Positions 63,747 through 64,000 of a stretch of DNA of 64,000 bases are shown one piece after another. The stretch lies in contig NZ_JACJSG010000001.1 in assembly GCF_014697625.1 (NCBI RefSeq), positions 186,001 to 250,000 of the forward strand, given 5' to 3'. The notes below the pieces were generated by a model that worked only from the letters and a program-made list of their open reading frames with translations, searched no databases and had not been told where the DNA came from. The DNA comes from Anabaena azotica FACHB-119. GTDB lineage: Bacteria; Cyanobacteriota; Cyanobacteriia; Cyanobacteriales; Nostocaceae. The translations under genes were made by a program, and so were the position numbers. Position 1 is the stretch's first letter. Every line of letters begins with the position of its first letter.

Positions 63747-64000
63747 CTCGCTATCGGGAAATTATTCGTCAGTTGATATTTACATACGCTACTCATAAAC
63801 CTGCTAACGGGCAAATCGAAACAGAAGCGGTGATTGACTCAGAACGCGACCATTACGAGGTTGTACACGTCGGTTGGGATGGGGTGCGTCGGGTACATGG
63901 TTCGGTGGTGCATATAGATATTATTAATAATAAGGTCTGGATTCAATATGATGGTACTTCTGAGCCTGTAGCGGAGGCGTTGCTGGAAGCTGGTGTTCCA
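63734..64000 (+). CDS. xisI: XisI family protein, partial (3' end beyond window)
   Basis: From ATG 63734 the frame is open for 89 codons to the window edge and begins MDKLTRYREIIRQLIF. It continues with IDSERDHYEVVHVGWDGVRR and IQYDGTSEPVAEALLEAGVP, typical of XisI. It overlaps xisH by 13 nt. XisI is normally about 110 aa, so roughly 20 residues are missing. Confidence 0.88.
   Translation, partial: MDKLTRYREIIRQLIFTYATHKPANGQIETEAVIDSERDHYEVVHVGWDGVRRVHGSVVHIDIINNKVWIQYDGTSEPVAEALLEAGVP

Noticed and set aside
63327..64000. fdxN-type excision element
   Set aside because: xisH and xisI are present, but no xisF-like recombinase or nif gene junction lies in the window.

Overview
The window is chromosomal DNA of a filamentous, heterocyst-forming cyanobacterium of the Nostoc/Anabaena group. 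The evidence is gene content: hetR (299 aa), patX with its RGTGR pentapeptide, glnA beside gifA with NtcA-type boxes, the phycobilisome core gene apcF, a Vipp1 pair and a high-light-inducible protein. The many GCGATCGC (HIP1) octamers and the dense short repeats between genes also fit. From memory, the order apcF-glnA-gifA-...-patX-...-hetR-...-trx-vipp1 resembles the same stretch of Nostoc sp. PCC 7120 in inverted orientation; this was not checked by alignment.

Layout. 1-5.8 kb: stress-type accessory genes (partial membrane-anchored protein, Zn alcohol dehydrogenase, SRPBCC protein, DJ-1/PfpI fusion, DUF2267, acidic small protein). 6-9.4 kb: a PP2C phosphatase and an FHA-Ser/Thr kinase in one likely operon. 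9.6-13.2 kb: pseudouridine synthase, Uma2 nuclease, TPP riboswitch with thiC. 13.2-17.9 kb: PAS histidine kinase and a GDP-mannose pyrophosphorylase/PMM-like fusion. 18.4-24.4 kb: small membrane protein, glycine-zipper protein, phnDCE-type ABC transporter, alanine dehydrogenase, HLIP. 25.3-33.3 kb: two different TnpB elements around WD40, RadC, PRK-like and ATP-grasp genes. 33.6-40 kb: Cys-rich protein, DciA-like protein, SPOR protein, two PspA/Vipp1 paralogues, thioredoxin, aminotransferase. 40-45.2 kb: hetR in long non-coding flanks, plus a coiled-coil/EamA fusion. 46-51.3 kb: PiT transporter, Zn dehydrogenase, a PIN/HTH toxin-antitoxin-like pair, a tandem-duplicated membrane gene. 51.4-58.2 kb: FAD oxidoreductase, patX, ferritin-like protein, gifA, glnA, apcF. 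58.7-64 kb: a giant NACHT/STAND protein with 14 WD40 repeats, then xisH and a partial xisI.

How the genes work together. Two nitrogen-linked circuits share the window. hetR and patX encode the heterocyst master regulator and its RGTGR-bearing inhibitor precursor. Each has a TCCGGA (DIF1-type) motif upstream, with a TA-starting -10-like hexamer 18 nt further on; a third such motif in the hetR 3' flank may start an unannotated RNA. glnA and gifA, encoding glutamine synthetase and its inactivating factor, are convergent, and each has a perfect GTA-N8-TAC box.

The non-coding DNA is saturated with mobile short elements: MITEs with AGGACTTACGCA ends, foldback repeats, heptameric repeats and a transposase-less IS200/IS605-like element. 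Several repeats have entered genes in frame or supply start codons. The most novel-looking items are the STAND protein with HET-E-like repeat variation, the small RHH gene divergent from a tnpB, the chimeric PIN toxin, and the candidate DIF1-driven RNA beside hetR. I saw no tRNA, rRNA or CRISPR array.
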